Below are positions 50,916 through 59,841 of a stretch of DNA of 64,000 nucleotides, piece after piece. Each line of letters opens with the position of its first letter. The first letter of the stretch is position 1. The stretch spans positions 372,001 through 436,000 of the forward strand of contig NZ_JAVDSL010000001.1 in the NCBI RefSeq assembly GCF_031455295.1. Reading direction: 5' to 3'. Under the pieces are notes generated by a model that saw only the letters and a list, made by a program, of their open reading frames with translations, had not been told where the DNA came from and did not search any database. Position numbers and translations under genes: made by a program. Source of the DNA: Leifsonia sp. 1010 (GTDB taxonomy: Bacteria > Actinomycetota > Actinomycetes > Actinomycetales > Microbacteriaceae).

Positions 50916-52112
50916 ATGGATGACGACTGGCCCGCTCACGGCGTGGAGACGGTGCCGTGGCGGAATCGCAGTGGCCGAGGATCGCGCGCCGATCGCACGC
51001 TGACCTCAGTCGACGCGACTGTCCCGCCGCTCATCGGCGGACTGGCCCTGACGAGCGACCCCGCAGCACAAGTCGACCAGGAGGGCGCCATCAGGGCGCT
51101 TGCCGAACTGGACGCCGATTCCCGGGCGGGTGCGACGGCGATCTCGACCTTCCTGATCAGGACCGAGTCGATCGCTTCCTCGAAGATCGAGCACATCGAC
51201 GCGTCCACGGAGGACTTCGCTCGTGCGCTGGCCGGTGTCCGCGCGAACAGCAGCGCCAGCGCGATGGTCTCGGCGGCGCGAGCGATCGGCGCGATGACCG
51301 CGGAGGCCGGTCGCACTGGTGTGATCTCGATGGAGTCGTTGCTGACGGCCCACCGCGCACTGATGGTCGACGATCCGGCAGAGAGCGCCTACGCCGGTCG
51401 GATGCGCGACATGCAGAACTGGATCGGCGGAAGCGACTTCTCGCCGATCGACGCCGTGCACGTGCCGCCGACTCCCGAACGCCTCGACACCCTCATGGCC
51501 GACCTTCTTCACTTCGCCAACCGCGACGACGTTCCGGTCATAACTCAGGCCGCCATCGCGCACGCGCAGTTCGAGTCCATTCACCCGTTCACGGACGGAA
51601 ACGGCCGCATCGGCCGCGCCCTCATCGGCGCGATCTTCCGCCGGCGCGGCCTCACTACTGTCGCCACACCCCCCATCGCCTCCGCACTTGCTGCAGAGCA
51701 GAGCCGTTACTTCGATCTGCTGACCGAGTACCGCGCCGGTCACGCCGGCCCGATCGTCCGCGAACTCGCGCGCGCGACCCGGATCGCGGCGGAGGAATCC
51801 CTCGTCTCCATCCGGGCGATCCGGGAGCTGCCGAGCGAGTGGTCGACGATGGTGACGCCCAGGCCGGGAAGCGCCCTCGCGGCGCTCGTTGACACCCTCC
51901 TCGAGCATCCCGTGTTCGACGCCGAGGCCGCGGAGGATCGCATCGGCCGCCCGACGTCGACGGTCTACGACGCGCTCGATCGGCTGGAGAAGGCGGGAAT
52001 CATCCACCCCATCACCAATCGGCAGCGCAATCGGGTCTGGGCGGTCACCGCGATCATCGACGAGCTGAGCGCCTTGGATCGCCGAATCGCGGGCCGCGCC
52101 GCCCGCCCCTGA
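50916..52112 (+). CDS. Fic family AMP-transferase-like protein with C-terminal winged helix
   Basis: The 398-residue protein has an N-terminal Fic/DOC-associated domain and a candidate inhibitory helix TESIASSKIEH (SxxxE with His where Gly or Asn is usual). The complete active-site motif is HPFTDGNGRIGRA, and the C-terminal winged helix (340-398) contains RPTSTVYDALDRLEKAGII. Fic proteins transfer AMP or other groups to target hydroxyls. The DNA-binding tail and the upstream palindromes suggest it represses its own promoter. Its stop lies one base from the purA stop. Confidence 0.9.
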   Translation: MDDDWPAHGVETVPWRNRSGRGSRADRTLTSVDATVPPLIGGLALTSDPAAQVDQEGAIRALAELDADSRAGATAISTFLIRTESIASSKIEHIDASTEDFARALAGVRANSSASAMVSAARAIGAMTAEAGRTGVISMESLLTAHRALMVDDPAESAYAGRMRDMQNWIGGSDFSPIDAVHVPPTPERLDTLMADLLHFANRDDVPVITQAAIAHAQFESIHPFTDGNGRIGRALIGAIFRRRGLTTVATPPIASALAAEQSRYFDLLTEYRAGHAGPIVRELARATRIAAEESLVSIRAIRELPSEWSTMVTPRPGSALAALVDTLLEHPVFDAEAAEDRIGRPTSTVYDALDRLEKAGIIHPITNRQRNRVWAVTAIIDELSALDRRIAGRAARP

Positions 52113-52113
52113 C

Positions 52114-53400
52114 TCAGTCGATCAGGTCGTGGCGCACCACGATCTGGTCGCGGGCCGGGCCGACGCCGATCGCGGAGATGCGCGCGCCGGAGAGGCGCTC
52201 CAGGGCGAGCACGTAGTCCTGCGCGTTCTTCGGGAGGTCCTCGAACGTGCGGGCTCCGCTGATGTCCTCGGTCCAGCCGGGGAACTCCTCGTAGATCGGC
52301 TTCGCGTGGTGGAAGTCGCTCTGCGAGGCCGGCACCTCGTCGTGGCGCACGCCGTCGACGTCGTAGGCGACGGCGACCGGGATGCGCTCGATGCCGGTGA
52401 GCGTGTCGAGCTTGGTGAGCACGAAGTCGGTCACGCCGTTCACCCGCGCGGTGTAGCGGGCGACGGGGGCGTCGTACCAGCCGGTGCGGCGCGGGCGGCC
52501 GGTGGTGGTGCCGAACTCGAAGCCGCGCTCGCGCAGGAACTCGCCCCACTCGTCGAACAGCTCGGTCGGGAACGGGCCGGCGCCGACGCGCGTGGTGTAC
52601 GCCTTGACGATGCCGATGACCCGGTCGATCCGGTTGGGGCCGATGCCCGAGCCGGTCGCAGCGCCGCCGGCGGTCGAGTTGGAGGAGGTGACGAACGGGT
52701 AGGTGCCGTGGTCGACATCCAGCATCGTCGCCTGGCCGCCCTCGAAGAGCACGTACTTGCCCTCCTCCAGCGCCTGGTTGAGCAGGAGGGAGCTGTCGAC
52801 GACCATGGGGCGCAGGCGCTCGGCGTACTCGAGCAGCTGCTCGACGACCTCGTCGACCGTGATCGCGCGGCGGTTGTAGACCTTCACCAGCAGGTGGTTC
52901 TTCTGGTCGAGGGCGCCCTCGACCTTCTGCCGCAGGATGTTCTCGTCGAAGATGTCCTGGATGCGGATGCCGACGCGGTTGATCTTGTCGGCGTATGTCG
53001 GGCCGATGCCGCGACCGGTGGTGCCGATCTGCCGCTTGCCGAGGAAGCGCTCCGTCACCTTGTCGATGGTGCGGTGGTACGAGGTGATCACGTGCGCGTT
53101 CGAGCTGACTTTGAGGCGCGAGACGTCGACGCCGCGGGCGATCAGGGCGTCGAGCTCCTCGAACAGCACCTCGATGTCGACGACGACACCGTTCGCGATG
53201 ACGGGCGTGACACCCTCGGTCAGGATGCCGGAGGGGAGGAGGTGCAGGGCGTACTTCTCGTCGCCGACGACGACCGTGTGCCCGGCGTTGTTGCCGCCGT
53301 TGAACTTGACGACGTAGTCGATCCGGCTGCCGAGGACGTCGGTCGCCTTGCCTTTGCCTTCGTCACCCCACTGGGCGCCGATGATCACGATCGCGGGCAC
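52114..53400 (-). CDS. purA: Adenylosuccinate synthetase
   Basis: PurA makes adenylosuccinate from IMP, aspartate and GTP, the first step from IMP to AMP. The 428-residue protein begins [21 protein letters not shown] (the catalytic glycine-rich loop). It has [64 protein letters not shown] and the late [11 protein letters not shown]. The GTG start follows GAGAGGA by eight bases. Confidence 0.96.
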   Translation of the reverse strand: MPAIVIIGAQWGDEGKGKATDVLGSRIDYVVKFNGGNNAGHTVVVGDEKYALHLLPSGILTEGVTPVIANGVVVDIEVLFEELDALIARGVDVSRLKVSSNAHVITSYHRTIDKVTERFLGKRQIGTTGRGIGPTYADKINRVGIRIQDIFDENILRQKVEGALDQKNHLLVKVYNRRAITVDEVVEQLLEYAERLRPMVVDSSLLLNQALEEGKYVLFEGGQATMLDVDHGTYPFVTSSNSTAGGAATGSGIGPNRIDRVIGIVKAYTTRVGAGPFPTELFDEWGEFLRERGFEFGTTTGRPRRTGWYDAPVARYTARVNGVTDFVLTKLDTLTGIERIPVAVAYDVDGVRHDEVPASQSDFHHAKPIYEEFPGWTEDISGARTFEDLPKNAQDYVLALERLSGARISAIGVGPARDQIVVRHDLID

Positions 53401-53481
53401 GTCTCACGTCCTCTCGGTGGTTGGAACACGTCGGCGCCACGCGGACGACCGTCGCACTCGATCCTATCGCGACCCGTAAAG

Positions 53482-53512
53482 TTGCACACAACTGTGCAAG
53501 AAGGCGTACACT
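53482..53512 (+). promoter_or_regulatory. TetR gene promoter with palindromic operator
   Basis: TTGCACA-4-TGTGCAA (53482-53499) is a perfect 7-base-arm palindrome. The -10 TACACT (53507-53512) follows, and the ATG comes six bases after it. TTGCAC also serves as a -35 with a rather long 19-base gap. Autorepression by the TetR product is likely. Confidence 0.65.
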
Positions 53513-53518
53513 GGATGC

Positions 53519-54178
53519 ATGCCCACCCCCTCAACCCGCGCACCGCGACGCGACGCCACGGCGAACCGCGAGGCCATCCTCGGAGCCGCGGCCATCGCCC
53601 TCAATGAGGACATCGACGCATCGCTCGAGAGCATCGCCGCCCGCGCCGGCCTCAGCCGCCGCGCCGTCTACGGGCACTTCGCCACCCGCGACGAGCTGCT
53701 GGTCGAGGTGTTCACCCGCGGCGCACGCCGGCTCGCCGCCCTGCTCGACCCGGTGTCGCATCCCGACCCCCTCGTCGAGATCGCGCTGTTCGGTGCGACC
53801 CTGTGGGCCGAGGTCGAGCACGTCCGCGTCAGCGCGGCGCTGGCCGTCCGCGGCCCGCACCGGGAGATGGTCGGCACGGCCCTCGACCCGGCGCGCGAGC
53901 GCCTGCGCGACACCGTGCGGCGCGGCATGGAGTCGGGCCGCATCCGCACCGACCTCGACCGCGAGACCACGACGCGCCTCATCGAGAATGCTGCCGTCTC
54001 GGTGCTCGACGAAGCCACCCGCGCCCGCCTCAGCCCCGAGGCCGGCCACCGCCTGGTCATGCTGGCGGGGCTCGGCGCCGCCGGGATGAGCTGGCGCGAG
54101 GCGGGCGAGCTGATCGCCTCGACCACCGAGCTGGCCTTCACGCCCGCGGAGACGAACGACGGAGGCGCACAGCGATGA
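53519..54178 (+). CDS. TetR/AcrR family transcriptional regulator
   Basis: The 219-residue protein has an N-terminal helix-turn-helix (AILGAAAIALNEDIDASLESIAARAGLSRRAVYGHFATRDELLVEVF) and a helical ligand-binding domain. It heads a three-gene operon joined by ATGA overlaps with a pseudo-ATPase and a YhgE/Pip-like membrane protein. It probably represses the operon through the palindrome just upstream. Confidence 0.88.
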   Translation: MPTPSTRAPRRDATANREAILGAAAIALNEDIDASLESIAARAGLSRRAVYGHFATRDELLVEVFTRGARRLAALLDPVSHPDPLVEIALFGATLWAEVEHVRVSAALAVRGPHREMVGTALDPARERLRDTVRRGMESGRIRTDLDRETTTRLIENAAVSVLDEATRARLSPEAGHRLVMLAGLGAAGMSWREAGELIASTTELAFTPAETNDGGAQR

Positions 54179-54873
54179 AGGTCGTGCTCGATCAGGTCAC
54201 CAAGGGTGCGGCCCTCCCGCCGACATCCGCGACGTTCGAGACCGGCCGCGCGTCCCTCGCCCGCGCCGAGACCGAGCAGCGGCCGACCGTCCTGGGGCTG
54301 ATCGCCTCCGGGCGGATGCGGCCGGACGCCGGCAGCGTCACGATCGACGGCAGCACCGACTACGCCGCGATGCGTCGGCGGATCGCGCTCATCGACGCCC
54401 CCGATGTGTCCGAGCCGGCCTCGGACGTGACCGTCGCGGGCATCGTCGCCGAGGAGCTGATGTTCGCCGGGCGGGCGTCGCATCCCGTCGCGGTGTCCCG
54501 CTGCCTGAAGGAGCTCGGCGCCTCCGAGTGGGCGCGCTCCTCCATCGGCACCGTGCCGCCCACCGTGCGCATCCGGCTGATGGCCGAGCTCGCCCTGCTC
54601 CGGAAGGGCGTGGATGCGCTGGTCATCGTCTCCCCCGACCGGCACGGAGGCGACCCGGTCGAATGGTGGCGGTTCGCCCGCGAGCTGGCCGGCCGCGAGA
54701 TCGCCGTGCTCATCGTCGCCGGCGACGCCTCCGCCGCGGCCATCGCCGCCGCCTCGTTGGTCTCCCGAATGGACGAGACCGGACCGAACACCTTTGACGA
54801 AGACCCCGGCCGGGATGACACCGACGATCTCCCGGACCTGATCGTGACCCAGCCGAATGAAGAAGGCGCATGA
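54175..54873 (+). CDS. ABC-ATPase-like protein lacking the catalytic motifs
   Basis: The 232-residue protein can be aligned by eye with a small ABC ATPase: PTVLGLIASGRMRPDAGSVTIDG matches the segment after Walker A, VPPTVRIRLMAELALL stands where LSGGQ and its helix should be, and VDALVIVSPDRHGGDP stands where Walker B (LLLLDEP) should be. No GxxGxGK[ST], no LSGGQ and no DE pair remain, so ATP hydrolysis is not expected. The last 25 residues are acidic. It is coupled on both sides and is clearly expressed with the membrane protein. Confidence 0.65.
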   Translation: MKVVLDQVTKGAALPPTSATFETGRASLARAETEQRPTVLGLIASGRMRPDAGSVTIDGSTDYAAMRRRIALIDAPDVSEPASDVTVAGIVAEELMFAGRASHPVAVSRCLKELGASEWARSSIGTVPPTVRIRLMAELALLRKGVDALVIVSPDRHGGDPVEWWRFARELAGREIAVLIVAGDASAAAIAAASLVSRMDETGPNTFDEDPGRDDTDDLPDLIVTQPNEEGA

Positions 54874-56723
54874 AGATCCCGCAGATGATCGCGGCGGAGT
54901 TCCGCCGTCTCACCGCCAGCCCGATGTCGATCGTGGCGCTCATCGCACTGATGTGCGTCCCCGTCCTGTACGGAGGCCTCTACCTGTGGGCCAACCAGAA
55001 CCCGTACGCGAACCTGGACCGCATCCCCGCTGCCATCGTGGTGGATGACGCCGGCACGACCGTCGACGGCAAGACCGTCAACTACGGCGACGACGTGGCC
55101 GACCAGCTCATCGAGGACGGCTCGTTCCAGTGGCACCGCGTCGAGAAGAGCTCCGCCGCGAGCGGGGTCGACGACTCGAAGTACGACTTCAGCATCACCT
55201 TCCCGAAGGATTTCTCCTCCGCGCTGGCCTCCGCCTCCGGCACCAGCCCGCATCGCGCGGTCGTCACGCTGACGACGAACGACACCAACAGCTACCTCGC
55301 CTCCACGATCGGCACGCAGGCTGCCGAGAAGATCCGCACGTCGATCGTCAAGCAGGTGAACGAGCAGGCGGCCAAGCAGTTCCTCGTCGGGCTCGCCGAC
55401 ATCCGCTCCAACCTGGTGACGGCCGTCGACGGCGCGAACCAGCTGGTCGACGGCAGCGCCACAGCGCAGTCCGGGGCCTCGCAGCTCGCCGACGGCACGT
55501 CGCAGCTCGCCTCCGGCTCTCAGGAGCTGGCGAGCAAGCTCGGAGAGCTGGCGTCCGGCGCCCAGCAGGTGAGCGACGGCGCGGCCCAGGTGGCCGCGGG
55601 CAACCAGCAGCTGGCCGCGAAGGCGAACGAGGCGGGCGCCGCGGCCGCCCAGATCGCCGCGGCGGCACCCGCCGCCCAGCAGGATCTGCTGAATCGGCTG
55701 GCGGCCGCCGGGGCGACGGAGGCCCAGCTCGCCGAGGTGAAGGCGGTGCTCGGCGACCTCGACACGAAGGTGCAGTCCGGCAACACGCAGATCCAGGGCG
55801 CCGTCGGTCAGATCGACCAGCTCTCCGCCGGTGCGGACCAGGTCGCGGGCGGGGCGTCGCAGGTCGCGTCGGGCTCGCAGCAGGCCGCCTCCGGCGCCTC
55901 CCAGCTGGCCTCCGGCGCCTCGACCGCCGCGAGCGGGGCCGCCCAGCTGCGTGACGGTCTGACGACCCTCCACGACGGCACCACCCAGCTGCGCGACGGC
56001 CTGAAGCAGGGCGTCGACCGCATCCCGGACAACTCCCCCAGCCTGCAGAAGAAGCAGGCGTCCACCATCGCCGACCCGGTGAACCTGAAGAACGACTCGA
56101 TCACCTCCGCGGGCACGTACGGTGCCGGGCTCGCACCGTTCTTCGTCGCCCTGGCCGCGTGGATCGGCATCTACGCACTGTTCCTCATCGTCAAGCCGGT
56201 CTCGCGCCGAGCGATCACCGCTCTGCACTCGCCCGTCAAGATCACCCTCGCGGGCTGGCTCACCCCGGGCCTCCTCGGGGCGATCCAGATGATCGGACTG
56301 TTCGCGATCGTCTCCGGCGCGCTCGGGTTCCGTATCGACAACCCGGTCGGGATGTACGGGCTGATGGGCCTCGCTTCCGTCACGTTCGCGGCGATCATCC
56401 TGGCGCTCAACGTCTGGCTCGGCAGCGTCGGACAGTTCCTCGGCCTCGTGCTGATGGTGCTCCAGCTCGTCACCGCCGGCGGCACGTTCCCCTGGCAGAC
56501 CCTCCCCGGTCCGCTGGCGTCGCTGCACCACGTGCTGCCGATGTCGTACGCGGTCGACGGCATCCGGCAGCTGATGTACGGCGGCAACCCGGCGACGGCC
56601 TGGGCGGACGCCGGGGTTCTGGCGCTGTGGATGCTGATCGCACTGCTGATCGCGGCCATCGGCGTGACGCGGATGACGCACTTCCGGACGCTGCGCGACC
56701 TACGCCCGTCGCTCATCGGGTAG
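54870..56723 (+). CDS. YhgE/Pip domain ABC-2-like membrane protein
   Basis: The 617-residue protein has one N-terminal span (about 20-40, ALIALMCVPVLYGGLYLWAN), an extracellular domain and a long coiled-coil-like region (about 190-390) of repeated ASQLADG / SGSQELAS / AAQVA units. Five C-terminal spans follow (about 430-600). This is the phage-infection-protein/YhgE layout, related to ESX secretion protein EsaA and MmpL-like exporters. It is likely an envelope transporter or secretion component; the substrate is unknown. Confidence 0.88.
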   Translation: MKIPQMIAAEFRRLTASPMSIVALIALMCVPVLYGGLYLWANQNPYANLDRIPAAIVVDDAGTTVDGKTVNYGDDVADQLIEDGSFQWHRVEKSSAASGVDDSKYDFSITFPKDFSSALASASGTSPHRAVVTLTTNDTNSYLASTIGTQAAEKIRTSIVKQVNEQAAKQFLVGLADIRSNLVTAVDGANQLVDGSATAQSGASQLADGTSQLASGSQELASKLGELASGAQQVSDGAAQVAAGNQQLAAKANEAGAAAAQIAAAAPAAQQDLLNRLAAAGATEAQLAEVKAVLGDLDTKVQSGNTQIQGAVGQIDQLSAGADQVAGGASQVASGSQQAASGASQLASGASTAASGAAQLRDGLTTLHDGTTQLRDGLKQGVDRIPDNSPSLQKKQASTIADPVNLKNDSITSAGTYGAGLAPFFVALAAWIGIYALFLIVKPVSRRAITALHSPVKITLAGWLTPGLLGAIQMIGLFAIVSGALGFRIDNPVGMYGLMGLASVTFAAIILALNVWLGSVGQFLGLVLMVLQLVTAGGTFPWQTLPGPLASLHHVLPMSYAVDGIRQLMYGGNPATAWADAGVLALWMLIALLIAAIGVTRMTHFRTLRDLRPSLIG

Positions 56724-56813
56724 GCGGACCGGGAGGGGCGGCGCACCTCTGGTGGTCGGGCCGCCGCCCGCACTAGGGTGGCGGCAGACAGCACCCGAAC
56801 CGAGGAGGACGAC

Positions 56814-56978
56814 ATGGCCGATCTCGAAGTCCAGGCAGCGCTCGCGCAGGCCCGGCAGGCGGCGAGCGCCGCCAGCTACGACATCCAGAAGCTGCCGGAG
56901 GACTCGATCGAGCGCCAGGCGCTGCACAACCTGATCACCGCGGTCGACTCGATCATCGAAGCGCTCGACACCGAGTGA
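56814..56978 (+). CDS. 54-residue hypothetical helical protein
   Basis: A small frame MADLEVQAALAQARQAAS..., all alpha-helical and acidic, ending AVDSIIEALDTE. A strong GAGGAGG site lies before the ATG, and TAGGGT (56774-56779) could be the -10 of a leadered transcript. I know no family. The clean ribosome site makes it likely real. Confidence 0.6.
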   Translation: MADLEVQAALAQARQAASAASYDIQKLPEDSIERQALHNLITAVDSIIEALDTE

Positions 56979-57035
56979 CGTGACGGTGCCCGCGCGGCGG
57001 CGCAGGCGACGGCGTCCGGCGACGGTGGCCGGCGC

Positions 57036-57041
57036 TAGGGT
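57036..57041 (+). promoter_or_regulatory. -10 hexamer TAGGGT, leaderless promoter of the phosphoesterase gene
   Basis: TAGGGT, then GGCGGC and the GTG at 57048. Confidence 0.45.
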
Positions 57042-57047
57042 GGCGGC

Positions 57048-57887
57048 GTGACCGATACGCTGCGCATCCTCCACCTCTCCGACACGCATCTGTACGGCGA
57101 CGGCCGGTTGCACTACGGCATCGTGGACACGCTGGCCGCGCTCGACCGCGTGCTGGCGCGTGCGTCGTCACTCGAGCAGGTCGACCTGATCGTCGCGTCG
57201 GGAGACCTGTCCGACGATGGCTCGGCGGCGTCGTACCGGAAGCTGAAGGCCACGCTCGAGCCGTGGGCTGCCGAGCGCGGAGCGGCCGTCGTCTACGCGA
57301 TGGGCAACCACGACCTCCCCGACGGGTTCGAAGAGGTTCTGGGAGCGCGCGAGACCGAGACGACGGTGCGCGGCTTCCGCGTGGTGACCGTCGACACGAG
57401 CGTTCCGCTCGCCGGGTACGGCCGCGTCGAGGAGGCGCAGCTCGACCGCCTGCGCGACCTGCTCGCCGCTCCCTCCGAGAGCGGCACCATCGTCGTCCTC
57501 CATCACCCTCCCGTGACGCCGACGACCGTGCTGTTCGAGTCGCTGCGGCTCGTGGACTCCCAGCCGCTGCTCGACACGCTCAGCGAAGGGGATGTGCGGC
57601 TCATCCTGGCCGGGCATTACCACCACGGCCTCATCACCGAGGCGGGACCGGCGGGCATCCCGGTCGTGGTCGCCCCGGCCGTCGCGAACACGACCGACGT
57701 GCTCTGGCCGGCCCCGCGCGAGCGTGCCGTGCGGGGCGCGGGCTTCGCGTGGGTTCAGCTGCCCGACGACGGCCCGATCCGGGCGCATCTCGTGTCCGCC
57801 CCGGCGCCCGACGACGGAGAGACGGTTTACGACCTCGATGCGGCCGCAATCCGGCGCATCGCCGACGACGCCGGATGGCGGCGGTGA
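57048..57887 (+). CDS. Calcineurin-like metallophosphoesterase (CpdA-like)
   Basis: The 279-residue protein carries the full metal-site series: LHLSDTHLYGD, IVASGDLSDDGSAA, YAMGNHDLPDG, VVLHHPPVTP and LILAGHYHHG. The order and length match the class III cyclic nucleotide phosphodiesterase group (CpdA/Rv0805-like). It may degrade cAMP or other phosphodiesters. It overlaps the DUF3052 gene. Confidence 0.88.
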   Translation: MTDTLRILHLSDTHLYGDGRLHYGIVDTLAALDRVLARASSLEQVDLIVASGDLSDDGSAASYRKLKATLEPWAAERGAAVVYAMGNHDLPDGFEEVLGARETETTVRGFRVVTVDTSVPLAGYGRVEEAQLDRLRDLLAAPSESGTIVVLHHPPVTPTTVLFESLRLVDSQPLLDTLSEGDVRLILAGHYHHGLITEAGPAGIPVVVAPAVANTTDVLWPAPRERAVRGAGFAWVQLPDDGPIRAHLVSAPAPDDGETVYDLDAAAIRRIADDAGWRR

Positions 57888-58285
57888 CGACCGCCGGCTA
57901 CTCGGGCACGCCGCTCTGGAAGAAGCTCGGGCTGAAACCGGGGATGCGCGTGAGCGTGCTCCACGCCGATCCCGATTGGAGCATCCCCCTCGACGGCGCT
58001 CCCGAGGTCGAGTGGACCGACGAGCGGCCGAGCGGGCTCATCCTCACGTTCTACCGCGAGGCCGCCCTGTTCCTCGACGAACTCGACGAACTGGGCGAAC
58101 GGATCCGCCCCGACGGGATGGTATGGGCGGCCTGGCCCCGCAAAGCAGCCGGGCATGTCAGCGACATCACGGAGAACCTCATCCGCGATGCGGCGCTCGA
58201 GCGCGGGCTCGTCGACGTGAAGGTGGCGGCGGTGGACGAGGACTGGTCGGGGCTCAAGCTCGTCTGGCGGCGGATCAACCGCTAG
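57875..58285 (+). CDS. DUF3052 family protein
   Basis: The protein of about 136 residues has the family sequence TAGYSGTPLWKKLGLKPGMRVSVLH and LILTFYREAALFLDELDELGERIRPDGMVWAAWPRKA with HVSDITENLIRDAALERGLVDVKVAAVDEDWSGLKLVWR. Its function is unknown; the fold looks like a small Rossmann-type domain. ATG 57875 and GTG 57884 are both possible starts. GTG 57884 gives the typical four-base overlap with the phosphoesterase stop. Confidence 0.8.
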   Translation: MAAVTTAGYSGTPLWKKLGLKPGMRVSVLHADPDWSIPLDGAPEVEWTDERPSGLILTFYREAALFLDELDELGERIRPDGMVWAAWPRKAAGHVSDITENLIRDAALERGLVDVKVAAVDEDWSGLKLVWRRINR

Positions 58286-58917
58286 TCGAACGCGACGTGC
58301 TGACGGATCCACCCGTGCATGGCGACGGCCGCGGCCGCCGACGCGTTGATGGAGCGCGTCGAGCCGAACTGCGAGATCTCGACCACCGCATCCGCCGCCG
58401 CCAGGGCGTCCGGCGACAGGCCCGGGCCCTCCTGGCCGAACAGCAGGACGCACTCCCGCGGAAACGAGAACGTCTCGATCCGGACCGACCCCGGCACGTT
58501 GTCGATCGCGATCACGGGAAGGCCCTCGCCGCGCGCCCACTCCACGAACCCGGCGACATCGTCGTGGTGCACGACGTGCTGGTAGCGGTCGGTCACCATG
58601 GCGCCGCGTTTGTTCCACCGGCGGCGGCCGATGATGTGGACGGTGTCCGCGGCGAAGGCGTTGGCGCTCCGCACGATCGAACCGATGTTCATGTCGTGCT
58701 GCCAGTTCTCGATGGCCACATGGAACGGGTGCCGGTGCTCGTCGAGGTCGGCGACGATCGCGTCCATCGTCCAGTACCGGTAGCGGTCGATCACGTTGCG
58801 GGTGTCGCCGTGGCGCAGCAGCTCGGCGTCGAAACGCGGGTCGTCCGGCCATTCGCCCGGCCACGGACCGACACCGTTGGTCGTCAGCTCGTGCGTCGGG
58901 TTCGCCGTCTCATCCAC
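58282..58917 (-). CDS. SpoU/TrmH family RNA 2'-O-methyltransferase
   Basis: The 211-residue SPOUT enzyme has motif 1 NIGSIVRSANAFAADTVHIIG, motif 2 ECVLLFGQEGPGLSP and motif 3 EISQFGSTRSINASAAAAVAMHGW, which form the knot that binds SAM. It should methylate a ribose 2'-OH of tRNA or rRNA. The C terminus is short and there is no extra RNA-binding domain. Its stop overlaps that of the convergent DUF3052 gene. Confidence 0.92.
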   Translation of the reverse strand: MDETANPTHELTTNGVGPWPGEWPDDPRFDAELLRHGDTRNVIDRYRYWTMDAIVADLDEHRHPFHVAIENWQHDMNIGSIVRSANAFAADTVHIIGRRRWNKRGAMVTDRYQHVVHHDDVAGFVEWARGEGLPVIAIDNVPGSVRIETFSFPRECVLLFGQEGPGLSPDALAAADAVVEISQFGSTRSINASAAAAVAMHGWIRQHVAFD

Positions 58918-58923
58918 AGGTTC

Positions 58924-58929
58924 AGCGTA
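58924..58929 (-). promoter_or_regulatory. -10 hexamer TACGCT, leaderless promoter of the SpoU gene
   Basis: TACGCT, then GAACCT and the GTG at 58917. Confidence 0.45.
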
Positions 58930-59012
58930 TCCACCGCGGCCGTCCGCCTCACCGCGAGAGAGGCGCGGCCCCTAAGCTGGAAGCATCCGCTTCCCGGTGA
59001 AAGGGGTCCCAC

Positions 59013-59810
59013 GTGACGCGTCGCGACGAGATCGAATGCTGGCTCACCGACATGGACGGCGTCCTCGTCCACGAGAACCAGGCCCTCCCCGGAGCGTCCG
59101 ACCTCATCCAGCAGTGGCGCGACCAGGGCACCCCGTTCCTCGTGCTCACCAACAACTCCATCTTCACGCCGCGCGACCTGGCGGCGCGGCTGCGCACCTC
59201 CGGCCTCGACGTGCCCGAGGAGTCCATCTGGACCTCGGCACTGGCGACGGCCGACTTCCTCAAGTCGCAGATGCCCGGCGGCACGGCCTACGTGATCGGC
59301 GAAGCGGGACTGACCACGGCCCTCCACGAGGCCGGCTTCATCATGACGGACACGAACCCGGACTACGTCGTCGTCGGCGAGACGCGCAGCTACTCGTTCG
59401 ACGCGATCACCAAGGCGATCCGCCTCATCGGCAAGGGCGCACGGTTCATCTCCACGAACCCGGACGCCACCGGGCCCAGTGCGGAGGGTCCGCTCCCCGC
59501 TACGGGCGCGGTGACGGCGATGATCACCAAGGCGACCGGCCGCGACCCCTACGTCGTCGGCAAGCCGAACCCGATGATGTTCCGGTCGGCGATGAACCGC
59601 ATCGGCGCGCACTCGGAGAACACCGCCATGATCGGCGACCGGATGGACACGGATGTCGTGGCCGGTATCGAAGCCGGGTTGCACACCATCCTGGTGCTCA
59701 CCGGGATCAGTGATCGCACCGAGATCGAGCGGTACCCGTTCCGGCCGGACGAGGTGCTCCGGGGCGTCGACGAGCTCGTCGTGCGGGAACCCATCGAGAC
59801 CGAGCTCTGA
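59013..59810 (+). CDS. HAD-IIA family hydrolase (NagD-like)
   Basis: The 265-residue phosphatase has motif I LTDMDGVLVHENQ, motif II LVLTNNSIFTPRDLA, the Lys of motif III in VVGKPNPMMFRSAM and motif IV MIGDRMDTDVVAGIEAG. A class IIA cap lies between motifs II and III. NagD-like enzymes dephosphorylate nucleotides or sugar phosphates. GAAAGGGG eight bases before the GTG supports the start. Confidence 0.92.
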   Translation: MTRRDEIECWLTDMDGVLVHENQALPGASDLIQQWRDQGTPFLVLTNNSIFTPRDLAARLRTSGLDVPEESIWTSALATADFLKSQMPGGTAYVIGEAGLTTALHEAGFIMTDTNPDYVVVGETRSYSFDAITKAIRLIGKGARFISTNPDATGPSAEGPLPATGAVTAMITKATGRDPYVVGKPNPMMFRSAMNRIGAHSENTAMIGDRMDTDVVAGIEAGLHTILVLTGISDRTEIERYPFRPDEVLRGVDELVVREPIETEL

Positions 59811-59841
59811 GCCGACCGGCGCACGGACTCTGAGCTCCACC

